NCBI GenBank assembly: GCA_945903265.1
Contig: CAMDNQ010000003.1
Span: 1 to 64,000, forward strand
Reading direction: 5' to 3'
From: Candidatus Sulfopaludibacter sp. SbA3
GTDB taxonomy: Bacteria; Acidobacteriota; Vicinamibacteria; Vicinamibacterales; UBA2999
DNA length: 64,000 nt
Shown: positions 49,012 to 57,503 of the stretch, piece by piece
Numbering within the stretch: position 1 is the first letter of the stretch
Layout: the number at the start of each line of letters is the position of its first letter
Position numbers and translations under genes: made by a program
The notes under the pieces: generated by a model
Told to the model about the DNA's origin: nothing
Seen by the model: only the letters and a program-made list of their open reading frames with translations
The model's database searches: none

Positions 49012-49551
49012 ATGACACAGCACACACGCATCGCCGGGATCATGCTTACGCTTTCATTGCTTGCGGCTCCTGGATTCGCCCAGACCCAGCAGCCACTGAA
49101 CCCGGTCGGCGGTCAGCCGGGAGGCCCTCCGGTCACGCCGAAGCCGGGCGATCCCCTGACTCCGCTGGCCACGCCCTACAAGGTGGACGCCATCGAGTTT
49201 CTGCTCAGGCCGAAACAGTTCGTCGAATACAAGTTCCGCCTGACGACCGGCGCGATGATGGTGTTCAACTGGAAATCGGATTTCCCGATTGACGTGGACT
49301 TCCACACCGTTCCGGATGGCAAGCCGATCTCGGCATCCGAGACGTACCTGCGAGGATCGTTCGCCAGCGGTTCGGGCACGTATCGCGCGCCGTACCCCGG
49401 CCTTCACGGCTGGTACTGGATGAACACCGGCACGGAGGACGTCAAGATCATCCTCAACGCGTCAGGCTTCTTCACGGAAGCGCGCATGTTCAGCGGGGAT
49501 CCCGTCGGCGAGCCGATGGAGGTCCAGGATCCGGCGCCGCCGCAGTATTAG
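49012..49551 (+). CDS. GOLD-like exported protein, family member 3 (soluble form)
   Basis: 179 residues. A cleavable-looking signal (MTQHTRIAGIMLTLSLLAAPGFAQ) replaces the membrane anchor of members 1 and 2. After a Pro/Gly-rich linker the shared domain appears: VEYKFRLTTGAMMVFNWKSD, VDFHTVPDGKPISASETYLR, and YRAPYPGLHGWYWMNTGTED ending ASGFFTEARMFSGD. Function unknown. It is expressed from its own -10 box behind element A. The downstream neighbours (DUF6644 genes) converge with a 4-bp overlap of stops. Confidence 0.75.
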   Translation: MTQHTRIAGIMLTLSLLAAPGFAQTQQPLNPVGGQPGGPPVTPKPGDPLTPLATPYKVDAIEFLLRPKQFVEYKFRLTTGAMMVFNWKSDFPIDVDFHTVPDGKPISASETYLRGSFASGSGTYRAPYPGLHGWYWMNTGTEDVKIILNASGFFTEARMFSGDPVGEPMEVQDPAPPQY

Positions 49552-50021
49552 TAATAGGTAATCAACCTGCCGCTGATGGCCACCGCCATCCAGAGCGCGA
49601 ACGACGCGGCACCGACAGCCCTCGGCACCCACGACGGCATGCGCCCCTCTTCGGCGGCCGCGACCCTCCGCCGCAGCGTTGCCGTGAAGACCACCGCCGC
49701 CACGAGAAGCCACATCTTGAACACGAAGATCGGCGACCGGTAGTAGGTCAGGGCATTTGCCGTGAACTGCGGGATGCCCGTCGCCAGCACGGCGAGGCCG
49801 GCCCAGAACAGGATCCGCTGCGCGTTGCGCGCGATTGCCGCGCGCGACTGACCGATTAACCCCCACCCGAGCAGGCGCAGATCCACGATCAGGATGGCGC
49901 CAACGAACGTCGCAATCGCGACGAGGTGCAGAGCCTGCGTGACCGCGAACAGCCACAGCGACTCACGGTAGACCTGGCTCATCGCCAGGCCTTCGCACCA
50001 TTCGAAGAACGGCTCAAACAC
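49548..50021 (-). CDS. DUF6644 family membrane protein (1)
   Basis: 157 residues with four or five transmembrane helices. N-terminal FFEWCEGLAMSQVYRESLWLFAVTQALHLVAIATFVGAILIVDLRLLGWG is the DUF6644 pattern: a Trp-x-x-G/C-x-x-x-x motif, helix with His, then an ILVDLRLLG motif. The His residues in helices (LHLV) suggest heme or quinone binding but no function is known. Last gene of the cytochrome/DUF6152/DUF6644 operon. Start ATG 50021, nine bases after the preceding gene. Confidence 0.8.
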   Translation of the reverse strand: MFEPFFEWCEGLAMSQVYRESLWLFAVTQALHLVAIATFVGAILIVDLRLLGWGLIGQSRAAIARNAQRILFWAGLAVLATGIPQFTANALTYYRSPIFVFKMWLLVAAVVFTATLRRRVAAAEEGRMPSWVPRAVGAASFALWMAVAISGRLITYY

Positions 50022-50030
50022 TCAGACCCT

Positions 50031-50531
50031 TCAGTTGAACCAGTTGGTTGCGGTGAGCCGGCCCGAGACGATGATTGCGGACCACAACAGCAGCGAGAGT
50101 CCGCCGCCCAGCCGCACCGTCCCCCTGAGCCGTGGATCGTCGTCCCATTGACCGGCCATCGGGTAGGTTTTCAGGTGAAAGACCAGCGCGTTCAGCCCCG
50201 CCAGCGCTAGCAGCACCAGCTTCACCCGAAAAATCACGTTCCCGTAGTAGCGCAGCGGATCGATGCAGCACAGAAGGAGTCCGGTCGCGGTGCTTGGGAC
50301 AAACGCGGCCATCTGCCACGGGAAGAGCCGCCGCTGGATCTGGGTCCGCGGCACGTCCGGGAATGCCACGCCGAAGAGGCGCAGATCCATGACGATGATC
50401 AGCCCGGCGAAGGCGACGATGCTCGCGACGTGCGCCGTCAGGATGATCGGGTAGCCCCAGACAGACTCGCGAATCGCCGTCGTCCAGGCGAGCCCTTCGA
50501 GCCACTCGAGGGTCGGTACTATCGAGGGCAT
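50031..50531 (-). CDS. DUF6644 family membrane protein (2)
   Basis: 166 residues with about five helices, paralogous to the next gene: LEWLEGLAWTTAIRESVWGYPIILTAHVASIVAFAGLIIVMDLRLFGVAF, then FPWQMAAFVPSTATGLLLCCIDPLRYYGN. The conserved His in the second helix and the VMDLRLFG motif are shared with the partner. Two adjacent DUF6644 genes next to a DUF6152 gene recur in related bacteria and suggest a small membrane complex, of unknown task. Confidence 0.8.
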   Translation of the reverse strand: MPSIVPTLEWLEGLAWTTAIRESVWGYPIILTAHVASIVAFAGLIIVMDLRLFGVAFPDVPRTQIQRRLFPWQMAAFVPSTATGLLLCCIDPLRYYGNVIFRVKLVLLALAGLNALVFHLKTYPMAGQWDDDPRLRGTVRLGGGLSLLLWSAIIVSGRLTATNWFN

Positions 50532-50553
50532 CGCGAGGCCGGTATGCCGTGTC

Positions 50554-50964
50554 TCAGCGATCGGCGCCGTCGTTCGGCCCGCCGACCGCGCCGACGTAGA
50601 AGCTGCGTCCGTCGGCCAGCACGAGCGTGCGGCCGTTGGCGAGCGTCGGATCCCTCCGGCTCTGATACCCCTTGATCACGAGAGACATGCCGTCGACCGT
50701 GTCGGTCTTTTTCAGCCCGCGGCGGCTTATCGAGCCCGGACCCGCGACCTCGACTGTCCACTTCTTGACGGTGCCGTCCGGCTGCTTGACGTCCATGTAG
50801 ATCCAGCCGTGCGGGTTTACCCACTCCATTCTGGACAGGGTCCCCGTCAGCGTCACCGGTTTGTTGACGTCGTACTCCGCCGCGAACGGATGATGCGCGA
50901 GTACCGGCTGGACGGCAAAGAGTGCTGCAGCAGCGAGCAACGCGAGAACAATCCCCGTCTTCAT
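50554..50964 (-). CDS. DUF6152 family secreted protein (2)
   Basis: 136 residues. A signal peptide (MKTGIVLALLAAAALFAVQPVLA) is cut to leave HHPFAAEYDVNKPVTLTGTL, the family N-terminus with its HH pair; then MEWVNPHGWIYMDVKQPDGTVKKWTVE and ...LVLADGRSFYVG. ATG 50964 has a GGAGG site eight bases upstream. It is downstream of the cytochrome lipoprotein (33 bp) and 22 bp upstream of the first DUF6644 gene. Confidence 0.82.
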   Translation of the reverse strand: MKTGIVLALLAAAALFAVQPVLAHHPFAAEYDVNKPVTLTGTLSRMEWVNPHGWIYMDVKQPDGTVKKWTVEVAGPGSISRRGLKKTDTVDGMSLVIKGYQSRRDPTLANGRTLVLADGRSFYVGAVGGPNDGADR

Positions 50965-50997
50965 CAGATGCCTCCGGTCAAAAATCACTGCGATGCG

Positions 50998-51579
50998 TCA
51001 GCGAGCCGATGCCACTGCCTGGGGAAACCAGAACACTTGATGGCAGTTCTCACATCTCATGTCGATGTCTTCGCCGGCGACGAGAAGCGCCTGCGGATCT
51101 TTCGCATCGATGGCCGCCAGCGCCGGCGTCAACGAATCCTGCAGCGCCTGCGCGTACGCGTTCCAGGCGTCCTGGTTGCCGTCGATCAGCTTCCGAATCT
51201 CCTCGGGCGGCAGCTCGACGCCCGGTGCCATGGACGCGGCGCCCGGCGGTGCCACCGGCCGGCCGGGCATCAACAGCAGGTTGGCCGCTTCGCTGACGAT
51301 CAGGGCGTGGCGTCGCACCTCGGCCCACTGCTCGTCGGTCGCGGGGGCGTGGTCGGTCATTTTTCCGTCGTCGATGACCGTTTTTACCGAGTCCCACACA
51401 TTGTCGACGGAGGGATCGATCACGCTGCTCATGACCTCCCGGATCGACGCCACCGGACGATAGGGAACGTCCGCGGGCTGTGGCTGCTGGGGAGCCGCAG
51501 CCTGTGAGCAGCCGGCGACCAGCGACGCGGCGATCAGTCCGAGCGCCGCGGCCGCATTCCGAAGACGAAGGTGCGTCAT
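50998..51579 (-). CDS. Cytochrome c'-like lipoprotein with one CxxCH
   Basis: 193 residues. Lipoprotein signal ends LVAGC. The helical mature part includes ASIREVMSSVIDPSVDNVWDSV, EQWAEVRRHALIVSEAANLLL and a C-terminal heme site CENCH followed by QVFWFP. Layout matches the cytochrome-like protein at 39737-40222: a four-helix stretch followed by one CxxCH near the C-terminus. I used ATG 51579 because the lipoprotein signal starts there. It is the first gene of the operon driven by element B. Electron-transfer or gas/metal sensing is possible; no function can be assigned. Confidence 0.72.
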   Translation of the reverse strand: MTHLRLRNAAAALGLIAASLVAGCSQAAAPQQPQPADVPYRPVASIREVMSSVIDPSVDNVWDSVKTVIDDGKMTDHAPATDEQWAEVRRHALIVSEAANLLLMPGRPVAPPGAASMAPGVELPPEEIRKLIDGNQDAWNAYAQALQDSLTPALAAIDAKDPQALLVAGEDIDMRCENCHQVFWFPQAVASAR

Positions 51580-51629
51580 AGCTGGACCATAAACTGAAAC
51601 GTTAAACTCGGTCAATCAACCCTGACGCC

Positions 51630-51691
51630 ATTAGAACATTGCTGCGATGACGCCGGCGCAGTCTGACGAAGAATTCATGGAATCTTCAGAC
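51630..51691 (-). promoter_or_regulatory. 31-bp inverted-repeat element B plus -10 box, upstream of the cytochrome/DUF6152/DUF6644 operon
   Basis: Element B is 51661-51691. On the minus strand it reads GTCTGAAGATT, three bases, TGAATTCTTCGTCAGAC, identical to element A except for two of the three central bases. After 25 bases comes TCTAAT (51635-51630), compared with 26 bases to TATAAT for element A. Both have CCGGC near the -35 position and no consensus -35. The predicted start near 51623 leaves a leader of about 44 bases. Confidence 0.6.
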
Positions 51692-51733
51692 ACCAGGCGT
51701 TGGTGAGATGCGGTTGATTGGAGGCTGTGGAGC

Positions 51734-52600
51734 CTAAAACGGTGGGACGTCCTGGATCGTGACCTGGTAGGCCTCGGCCATCACCCAGGTGCCCTCACGC
51801 AATTCAAACACGCGGCTTCCCCAGAACGGCTTCCCGACCGCGCGCGGCTGCAGGGCCACCATCAGCGCCGAATCCCCGAATTCCCAGATGCGCGCCCAGA
51901 ACAGCGGACTGGGCGCGACGGTCGCGCCTGACTGGCTCTGGAGCAGCTGCACGGCCATGCGCTCGGACTTCGTGTAGGTGCCGTTCGAGGTCCGCGCAAC
52001 GTTGTCGTCGGGCACATGCCTGGCCCAGAGCTCCGGACCCGACTGCTGCGCCTGCCATGCGGCCATCACGGCGCCCTCGGTCGGCGTGGCCGGCACGAAC
52101 GGCACCGTCTCGCACGGATTGATGCACGGAGCACGGCCGATGAGTGTTCCGCCGTAGACGACGCGCTCACCCTCGACGACTTCAGCCGTGTGCAGCAGCT
52201 TCCATCTGTCAGGCCGCTTCACCCAGACGTTCAACGCATGCGTGCTGCCGGAATGGCGCTGCACGACGGCAAGGGAGGTCCCGTACCTGTGCGCCTCGAG
52301 CGTGTAGCTTCCTGCGTCGAGAATGGCAGGTTTGGGCATGAGCGAGAGCACCGACGCGCGGGAGAGCACGACGCCAGCCTGCGTGACCCAGGTGAACTCA
52401 GCATCGAGCACGCGATCGACGCTGGCGGCGTTCCCGTTCTGGAGGGCGCCTGCGAGGGAACCATCGGCGTTCCGTACGGTTCGCTCATCGTCAGCGGCGG
52501 TGACTGGAGCGGGTATGGATGCGACAGGATCGGGGGCCGGGGCCTCGGAGCGGCCGCACGCCGCTCCGAGAATGGTGATAAGGAGAACGACGCGGCGCGT
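51734..52600 (-). CDS. Lipoprotein with two SnoaL/DUF4440-like domains; start codon appears to be ACG
   Basis: About 288 residues. Read from 52600, codons after ACG give RRVVLLITILGAACGRSEAP, a textbook lipoprotein signal with the Cys in LGAAC. The ACG stands where ATG is expected, 8 bases after GAAGG, and no ATG, GTG or TTG precedes it in frame; the first standard start is GTG 52411, which would lose the signal. Two NTF2-like domains follow: about 35-135 (LDAEFTWVTQAG, WKLLHTAEVVEGER) and about 155-285 (AWQAQQSGPELWARHVPDDN, FELREGTWVMAEAY). It sits one base downstream of the preceding gene's stop. Confidence 0.7.
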   Translation of the reverse strand, partial: TRRVVLLITILGAACGRSEAPAPDPVASIPAPVTAADDERTVRNADGSLAGALQNGNAASVDRVLDAEFTWVTQAGVVLSRASVLSLMPKPAILDAGSYTLEAHRYGTSLAVVQRHSGSTHALNVWVKRPDRWKLLHTAEVVEGERVVYGGTLIGRAPCINPCETVPFVPATPTEGAVMAAWQAQQSGPELWARHVPDDNVARTSNGTYTKSERMAVQLLQSQSGATVAPSPLFWARIWEFGDSALMVALQPRAVGKPFWGSRVFELREGTWVMAEAYQVTIQDVPPF

Positions 52601-52601
52601 G

Positions 52602-53246
52602 TTACTGGCCTTCGCCCTTCAGCAGCAGGTTCATGTGCATGTCGGCCTGCTGGAGGCCGCCTTCCCCTGCCTGCCAGCCGATCTGGCCGTTCTTGTCGGC
52701 ATCCACGCCGGACGCAAGCTGCTGCGTCAGCGTGTTGAGGCGCGCCACGTGCCCTGCCGCCACCTTGGCGTCGGTTGAAGCACGCACATCGCCCGCGGCG
52801 GCGAGAACGTCGTCCGACCACTTGACGACGTTGCCGGCCGATGTGGCGACGTGCATCGAGTGCGTCATGACGTTCTTGGAGGCGCCGGGGGCTTTGGCCG
52901 CGAGCTCGATGTGCTGCGCGACGCCCTGCGCCGCGCGTTTCGCGCCGTAGTTGAGTCCGGGACCCTTCATCTCGACGGTCGGGTCAATCGCGTGGATGAC
53001 ATGGCCGGCGTGCAGCTTCATCCCATCCAGATTGCCTTCCGACTTCATCGCGAGCGCGGCATGCTGCGCGGCGATCTTGGCTTCGGCCATCGCTGTCGAC
53101 AGGAGGCCCTGTCCGTTGGGCGTGCCGTTGAACGCGGTCGTCACGTGGCCGATATGAGTCTTGACCATGTCCTGGGCGAAGACGTCCTGCTGCGCGGAAA
53201 CGGCGCCCACCGCCAGGGTGACCAATACGCAGGTTGCGATTCTCAC
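52602..53246 (-). CDS. Secreted protein of unknown function with EF-hand-like loop
   Basis: 214 residues: signal peptide (MRIATCVLVTLAVGAVSAQQ), then a His-containing helical region with regularly spaced HIGHV, HVIHAID, HSMHVATSAGNVV and HVARL motifs. The C-terminal segment GVDADKNGQIGWQAGEGG reads like a calcium-binding loop of the D-x-D-x-N-G type. The GTG start (53246) overlaps the previous stop by four bases (GTGA); ATG 53264 is an alternative. Function is unknown; the H-x-x-H series may bind metal. Confidence 0.68.
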   Translation of the reverse strand: MRIATCVLVTLAVGAVSAQQDVFAQDMVKTHIGHVTTAFNGTPNGQGLLSTAMAEAKIAAQHAALAMKSEGNLDGMKLHAGHVIHAIDPTVEMKGPGLNYGAKRAAQGVAQHIELAAKAPGASKNVMTHSMHVATSAGNVVKWSDDVLAAAGDVRASTDAKVAAGHVARLNTLTQQLASGVDADKNGQIGWQAGEGGLQQADMHMNLLLKGEGQ

Positions 53247-53653
53247 GGCACAGCCACTTTCCATGCGCCCTGGCCCATACCGTCGCCGGTGGAGTCCCCG
53301 GGCTTGGCGTCCTTGATCCAGGTATAGAGCGGCAGACCTTTGTACGCCCACTGCCTCCCGCCATCCTTGCGCGTGACGATCGTCCAGTCGCCCATCGGCT
53401 TGGCGTCGGCCGCGGCCATCAGCGGCGGCCAGTTCTTCGCGCAGTTGTCGTAGCAGTTGGACACGCCGGTCATGTCCTTGGCAAACGTGTACAACGTCAT
53501 CATCTTCGCGTCCGCCAGCACGTTCGCGCCGCTCGCGGACTTCATGGCGTGAACGCCCGCGGGCATCTGTCCCTGCGCACTGACAGGCGCAGGTCCGGTG
53601 ACAATCGCGAACCCGAGCGCAAGCGCCACTCCCAACATCGTTACCTGCCGCAT
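53243..53653 (-). CDS. Secreted repeat protein of the Y-x-F/W/Y-x-x-D family
   Basis: 136 residues with a signal peptide (MRQVTMLGVALALGFAIVTG...VSAQ). The mature part has MTLYTFAKDMTGVSNCYDNCAKNWPPLMA and a later YTWIKDAKPGDSTGDGMGQGAWKV, a match to secreted repeat proteins with the YxFWxxD motif and Cys-x-x-x-Cys in the first repeat. Their role is not settled. ATG 53653 fits the signal; the region upstream to 53741 is a 90-bp gap with no gene. Confidence 0.82.
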   Translation of the reverse strand: MRQVTMLGVALALGFAIVTGPAPVSAQGQMPAGVHAMKSASGANVLADAKMMTLYTFAKDMTGVSNCYDNCAKNWPPLMAAADAKPMGDWTIVTRKDGGRQWAYKGLPLYTWIKDAKPGDSTGDGMGQGAWKVAVP

Positions 53654-53741
53654 GGTCGCACTCCCTTCGAGAAAGAACAGTTTCCGATCGGTCGATCGGG
53701 CGGCTACGTTAGCACGCACCGCTTCAGGGGATCCAGTCGCG

Positions 53742-55139
53742 TCACGGCGCCGCGGACCGGTGCGCGGGGAAGAGCCGTACGAGATCGGCGATCAGTCGTT
53801 CCCTTTCACCGCCGGTGACCGGCGCACCCCATCCGATCATCTTGTCCACTTCGCGCCCCCACCCGGCAGCGTCCAGCCGCTGCTGCGCAATCAGCTCAAC
53901 GTCATGACAGCTCAGGCAGCGCGAGGTGAGCAGGGCACTGTCTCCCCCGGGGGCGATCGGCGGGTCCACCGCTCGTGGCGGCACAGCCGTACCGACATGC
54001 ACGGCGACCGCGTCGACGGCGTTCCAGACGTAACCAGCAGGATTCCAGGCCGCGGTCGCCGGTTGCGTCATGCCGCGCGTGTCAGTGGCGCGCGACAGCA
54101 CCCGGTGCGATCCCGCCGCGGGCGTGCGCCAGACGTACGCGAACTGCCGCCACGCATAGCGAGCGCGATCGCGGCCCAGTTGCGCCGGCTGCCACGTGCC
54201 GCCGCCGTCGGTTGACACCTCGACACGCGCGATCTCCGCCTCGCCGGCCCACGCGAATCCCGCCACCGTGAGCGGTGCCCCGGCCGGAAAGACCGCGTCG
54301 GGGCCGGGCGCGGTGATGATCGATTTCACGGGCATGTCCCGCAGCGGCACGGTGTCGGCCACCGCGACGAGCGCACCGGCGGCGACCGGCTTCCGCGGAT
54401 ACCGGTACCCCGCCTGCACGAACGCGCCATCGTGATCGCGCGTACTGGCCTGGAGATGGGTCAACCATTTCACGGAATAGGCGCCCTCCCACCCCGGCAC
54501 GATCGCGCGGAGCGGAAATCCATGCGACACGGGCAGGGGCTCCCCGTTCATTTCGTACGCGAGCAGCGTTTCACGCTGCATCGCCTTCTCGATCGGCAGG
54601 CTACGAATGAAATCGGGCGCGGCGCCGACTCCGGTATCAGCGCCGTCGAGCCAGATGTACCGCGTGCTCGCCGTCACGCGCGCGCGTTGCAGGACATCGG
54701 CGAGACGAACGCCCGTCCACGTGGCGGTGCCGACTGCGCCTTTGCGCCACTGGACTCCCGGGACCGGCGGTTCAAAAAATGCCCGGCCATTCCCCGCACA
54801 CTCCAGCGTGGCGGTTACGGTCGTCGACGGCATCCGGCGAATGTCGTCGAGGGTGAGGATGAGCACGCTCTCGACGTTGCCGTCGACCTGCAGACGCCAC
54901 GGCGCGGCGTCGACGATAGGCGTGAAGAAATGGGATCGAACGAAGAACACGTCGTTCGGCGTAATCCAGGAGTTCAGGAGGTGAACGGGGGTCTCCAGAT
55001 CCTCGGGCCGCCCTGAGCGGATGATGAGGCGATCGGTCGAGAGCGCCCGCTGCGCGAACGAGGCACCCGGCAGCAGCGCTGCTGCTGCGAACCCGGGTGC
55101 CACTCGACAGACCGTTTCGAGAAAGGACCGCCGACGCAA
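53742..55139 (-). CDS. Sulfite-oxidase-family molybdoenzyme fused to a cytochrome c domain
   Basis: 465 residues, exported by the Tat pathway (RRRSFLE near the N-terminus). The Mo-cofactor domain has LECAGNGRAFFEP with the Mo-ligating Cys and GAVGTATWTGVRLADVLQRA, followed by the Mo-co dimerisation domain (AGEAEIARVEVSTDGGGTWQPA). The C-terminal about 70 residues add a heme c site CLSCH and a Met further on, so the heme is part of the same chain. It would oxidise sulfite, or another substrate, and pass electrons to the fused heme. TTG 55139 is the only sensible start. Third gene of the IorA-IorB operon. Confidence 0.9.
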   Translation of the reverse strand: MRRRSFLETVCRVAPGFAAAALLPGASFAQRALSTDRLIIRSGRPEDLETPVHLLNSWITPNDVFFVRSHFFTPIVDAAPWRLQVDGNVESVLILTLDDIRRMPSTTVTATLECAGNGRAFFEPPVPGVQWRKGAVGTATWTGVRLADVLQRARVTASTRYIWLDGADTGVGAAPDFIRSLPIEKAMQRETLLAYEMNGEPLPVSHGFPLRAIVPGWEGAYSVKWLTHLQASTRDHDGAFVQAGYRYPRKPVAAGALVAVADTVPLRDMPVKSIITAPGPDAVFPAGAPLTVAGFAWAGEAEIARVEVSTDGGGTWQPAQLGRDRARYAWRQFAYVWRTPAAGSHRVLSRATDTRGMTQPATAAWNPAGYVWNAVDAVAVHVGTAVPPRAVDPPIAPGGDSALLTSRCLSCHDVELIAQQRLDAAGWGREVDKMIGWGAPVTGGERERLIADLVRLFPAHRSAAP

Positions 55140-55145
55140 GGGATC

Positions 55146-57503
55146 CTAGGTCCGTCGCGCCGCGAGCGCGGCCTTAACCCGTTCGGGCGTGAACGGTACC
55201 TGCCGCAGCCGGACACCGGTCGCATCGAAGATGGCGTTGCCGATGGCCGCCGCCACCGCGGTAATGGAGGTTTCACCCGCACCAGTGGCCGCGGCGTCCG
55301 GACGATCCATCAGGACAATCTGCATAGCCGGCATGACCGAGCCAAGCGTCAGTGTCCGATAGGTCTGCCAGTCGAACGACGTGACTTTCTGATCGTCCCA
55401 CGTGACTTCTTCGGCGAGGGACCGGCTGATGCCGTGCAGCGCCGCGCCTTCGAGCTGGTTGCGAATCCCGTTCGGATTCGAAATCGGACCCGCATCGGCC
55501 GCGATCGTCAACCGACGGACCACGACCTGCCCGTTGTCCTGATTCACGTCCACATCGGCCGACATCGCGACCCAGCCGTTGCCGCCGTCGCGCGCCACGC
55601 ACGCGAATCCGTGTCCGGACGCGACGCCCGTACGGCGGTTGCCGGGCTTCGGCGACGGACGCGTCTCCCAGGCGGACGTCTTCGCCGCGGAGCGGACGAC
55701 GTCGATCAGGCGCGGATCGCTGAGGTGCTTGAGCCGGTACGCGACCGGATCCGCTTTCACGCGCGCCGCGATCTCGTCCATGAACGATTCGTGCGCAAAC
55801 GTGTTCTGCAGCTGCTCCGGCGCGCGAAGCGGTCCGTTGAAGAACGGCGCCTCGATGCGGTGCGACAGCACGCGTTCGCTCGCCACGGTTCCGGCGCCGC
55901 CCTGCTTGTCGCCCACGCGCCCGGCCACATAGGAGGGCGCGGTGTTGTTGTCACCGACGAACTCCGTCGGCGCCGGCGCCGGCCTCAATGGCTGGAAGGG
56001 CGCAGGCTCGAAGCCCATGTGGAACCCGCTCGCCACGTTCCCGGGACGTGCGCCCGGACGTCCTCCGCGCGACGCCGACCAACCTTCGTAGTCCCACGCG
56101 ATGATGTTGCCCTGCGCGTCGAGGCCCACCTGCTGATCGACGACGAACGCGAGGCCGTAGTTCTCCCACGCCATTTCGTCCTTGCGCGAGAGCTGCACGC
56201 GGACCGGCTTCCCCACCACCTTCGACATCAGCGCGGCGTCGAACGTCGCCGCATCGGCGCCGTTGATCCCGTAGCAGCCGGACCCGCGCGTGAACACGAC
56301 GCGGACGGTATCGGGCGCGACGCCCAGCAGCGTCGCCGTGCTGCCGCGCAGCGCGTACACGTTCTGGCTCGCGGCCCAGACCGTCGTCTTGTCGTTCTGC
56401 ACGTCGGCGACGGCGCACGAGCTGCCGATCGATCCGTGCATCTGGAACGGGTACATGTAGGTGGCGCGCACGACCTCGGCCGCGCTCTTCAGCTTCGCGT
56501 CGACGTCACCCGAATCGACGACCAGCGTGTCCCGCGACGGCTGTTTGCGCATGTAGTCGTAGTACTGCGCGTTGTTCGGAAGGCCCGTGCCCGCCGACCA
56601 CGAGACCTTCAGGCGGGCCGCGGCCTGAATCGCCTGCCACGGCTTCTCCGCGACCACGCCGACGTAGTTCTTCTGCGTGACGACCTTCACGACGCCGGGC
56701 ATGCCGGCGATCGAGCTTTCGTCGACGCCCTGGAGCGTGGCGCCGACGGCCGGCGGACGAACGGGACGTCCGTGCAGCATGCCGGGGACGCGCACGTTGT
56801 GCACGAACTCGGCCTGCGCGGTCACGAGCGACGGAATGTCGACACGCGCGACGGGCTGTCCCATCACGGTCCATTCCTTCGGATGTTTCCGTGGCGCGCT
56901 CGCGTCAATCAGCATCTGGAAGGTGCGGCCGCCGACAAGTTCCGCATACGTCACGCGCCGGGAGGCGTCGCCGGAGACGCTGATTGCGCCGTCACGCGCG
57001 ATCAGTTGCGCCGCGGGAACACCGAGCCGCTCCGAGCCGAGCCGGAGCAGCGCCTGCCGGGCCGTCGCGCCGGCCTGCGCGAGACCCGCTTTATTGAAAT
57101 TCGCCTGGTGGGACTGCGCGCCGGACGTCGTCCCCTGGTTCGGCGTGATCGACGTATCGCACTGGATCAGCCGCACGCGCTGCATCGGCACGCTGAGTTC
57201 TTCGGCCACCAGCTGCATCTGCACGGTCGTCAGACCCTGGCCCAGTTCGCACTTGCCCGTGTACGCGGTGACGATCCCGTCGGCGCCGATCGCCAGCCAC
57301 GAGTCGAGCTGCCCGGGATTCGGCTGCGCCGCCGCCGGCGCGCCCTGCGCCGCCAACGCCGTCTCGAGCCCGATCCGGCCCGCCACGCTGGTGATGCTGA
57401 AGCCGACAATCAGGGCGCCCGATCCTTTGAGGAAGTGGCGCCGCGAGAACCCCTCGCGGTCGAGCGCTTCGCTGGCGTCCGGAGTGAGATTGAGAGGGTT
57501 CAT
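55146..57503 (-). CDS. Xanthine-dehydrogenase-family molybdenum subunit (isoquinoline 1-oxidoreductase beta-like, IorB)
   Basis: 785 residues, Tat-exported (SRRHFLKGSG). It binds the molybdopterin cytosine dinucleotide and forms the large subunit of a two-component aldehyde/isoquinoline oxidoreductase. Landmarks: TGKCELGQGLTTVQMQLVAEEL, GTTSGAQSHQANFNKA, GSGCYGINGADAATFDAALM and the C-terminal GAGETSITAVAAAI with the active-site Glu. ATG 57503 overlaps the small-subunit stop (ATGA). Substrate unknown. Gene order small, large, heme-bearing enzyme suggests the heme domain of the next gene takes the electrons. Confidence 0.93.
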   Translation of the reverse strand: MNPLNLTPDASEALDREGFSRRHFLKGSGALIVGFSITSVAGRIGLETALAAQGAPAAAQPNPGQLDSWLAIGADGIVTAYTGKCELGQGLTTVQMQLVAEELSVPMQRVRLIQCDTSITPNQGTTSGAQSHQANFNKAGLAQAGATARQALLRLGSERLGVPAAQLIARDGAISVSGDASRRVTYAELVGGRTFQMLIDASAPRKHPKEWTVMGQPVARVDIPSLVTAQAEFVHNVRVPGMLHGRPVRPPAVGATLQGVDESSIAGMPGVVKVVTQKNYVGVVAEKPWQAIQAAARLKVSWSAGTGLPNNAQYYDYMRKQPSRDTLVVDSGDVDAKLKSAAEVVRATYMYPFQMHGSIGSSCAVADVQNDKTTVWAASQNVYALRGSTATLLGVAPDTVRVVFTRGSGCYGINGADAATFDAALMSKVVGKPVRVQLSRKDEMAWENYGLAFVVDQQVGLDAQGNIIAWDYEGWSASRGGRPGARPGNVASGFHMGFEPAPFQPLRPAPAPTEFVGDNNTAPSYVAGRVGDKQGGAGTVASERVLSHRIEAPFFNGPLRAPEQLQNTFAHESFMDEIAARVKADPVAYRLKHLSDPRLIDVVRSAAKTSAWETRPSPKPGNRRTGVASGHGFACVARDGGNGWVAMSADVDVNQDNGQVVVRRLTIAADAGPISNPNGIRNQLEGAALHGISRSLAEEVTWDDQKVTSFDWQTYRTLTLGSVMPAMQIVLMDRPDAAATGAGETSITAVAAAIGNAIFDATGVRLRQVPFTPERVKAALAARRT

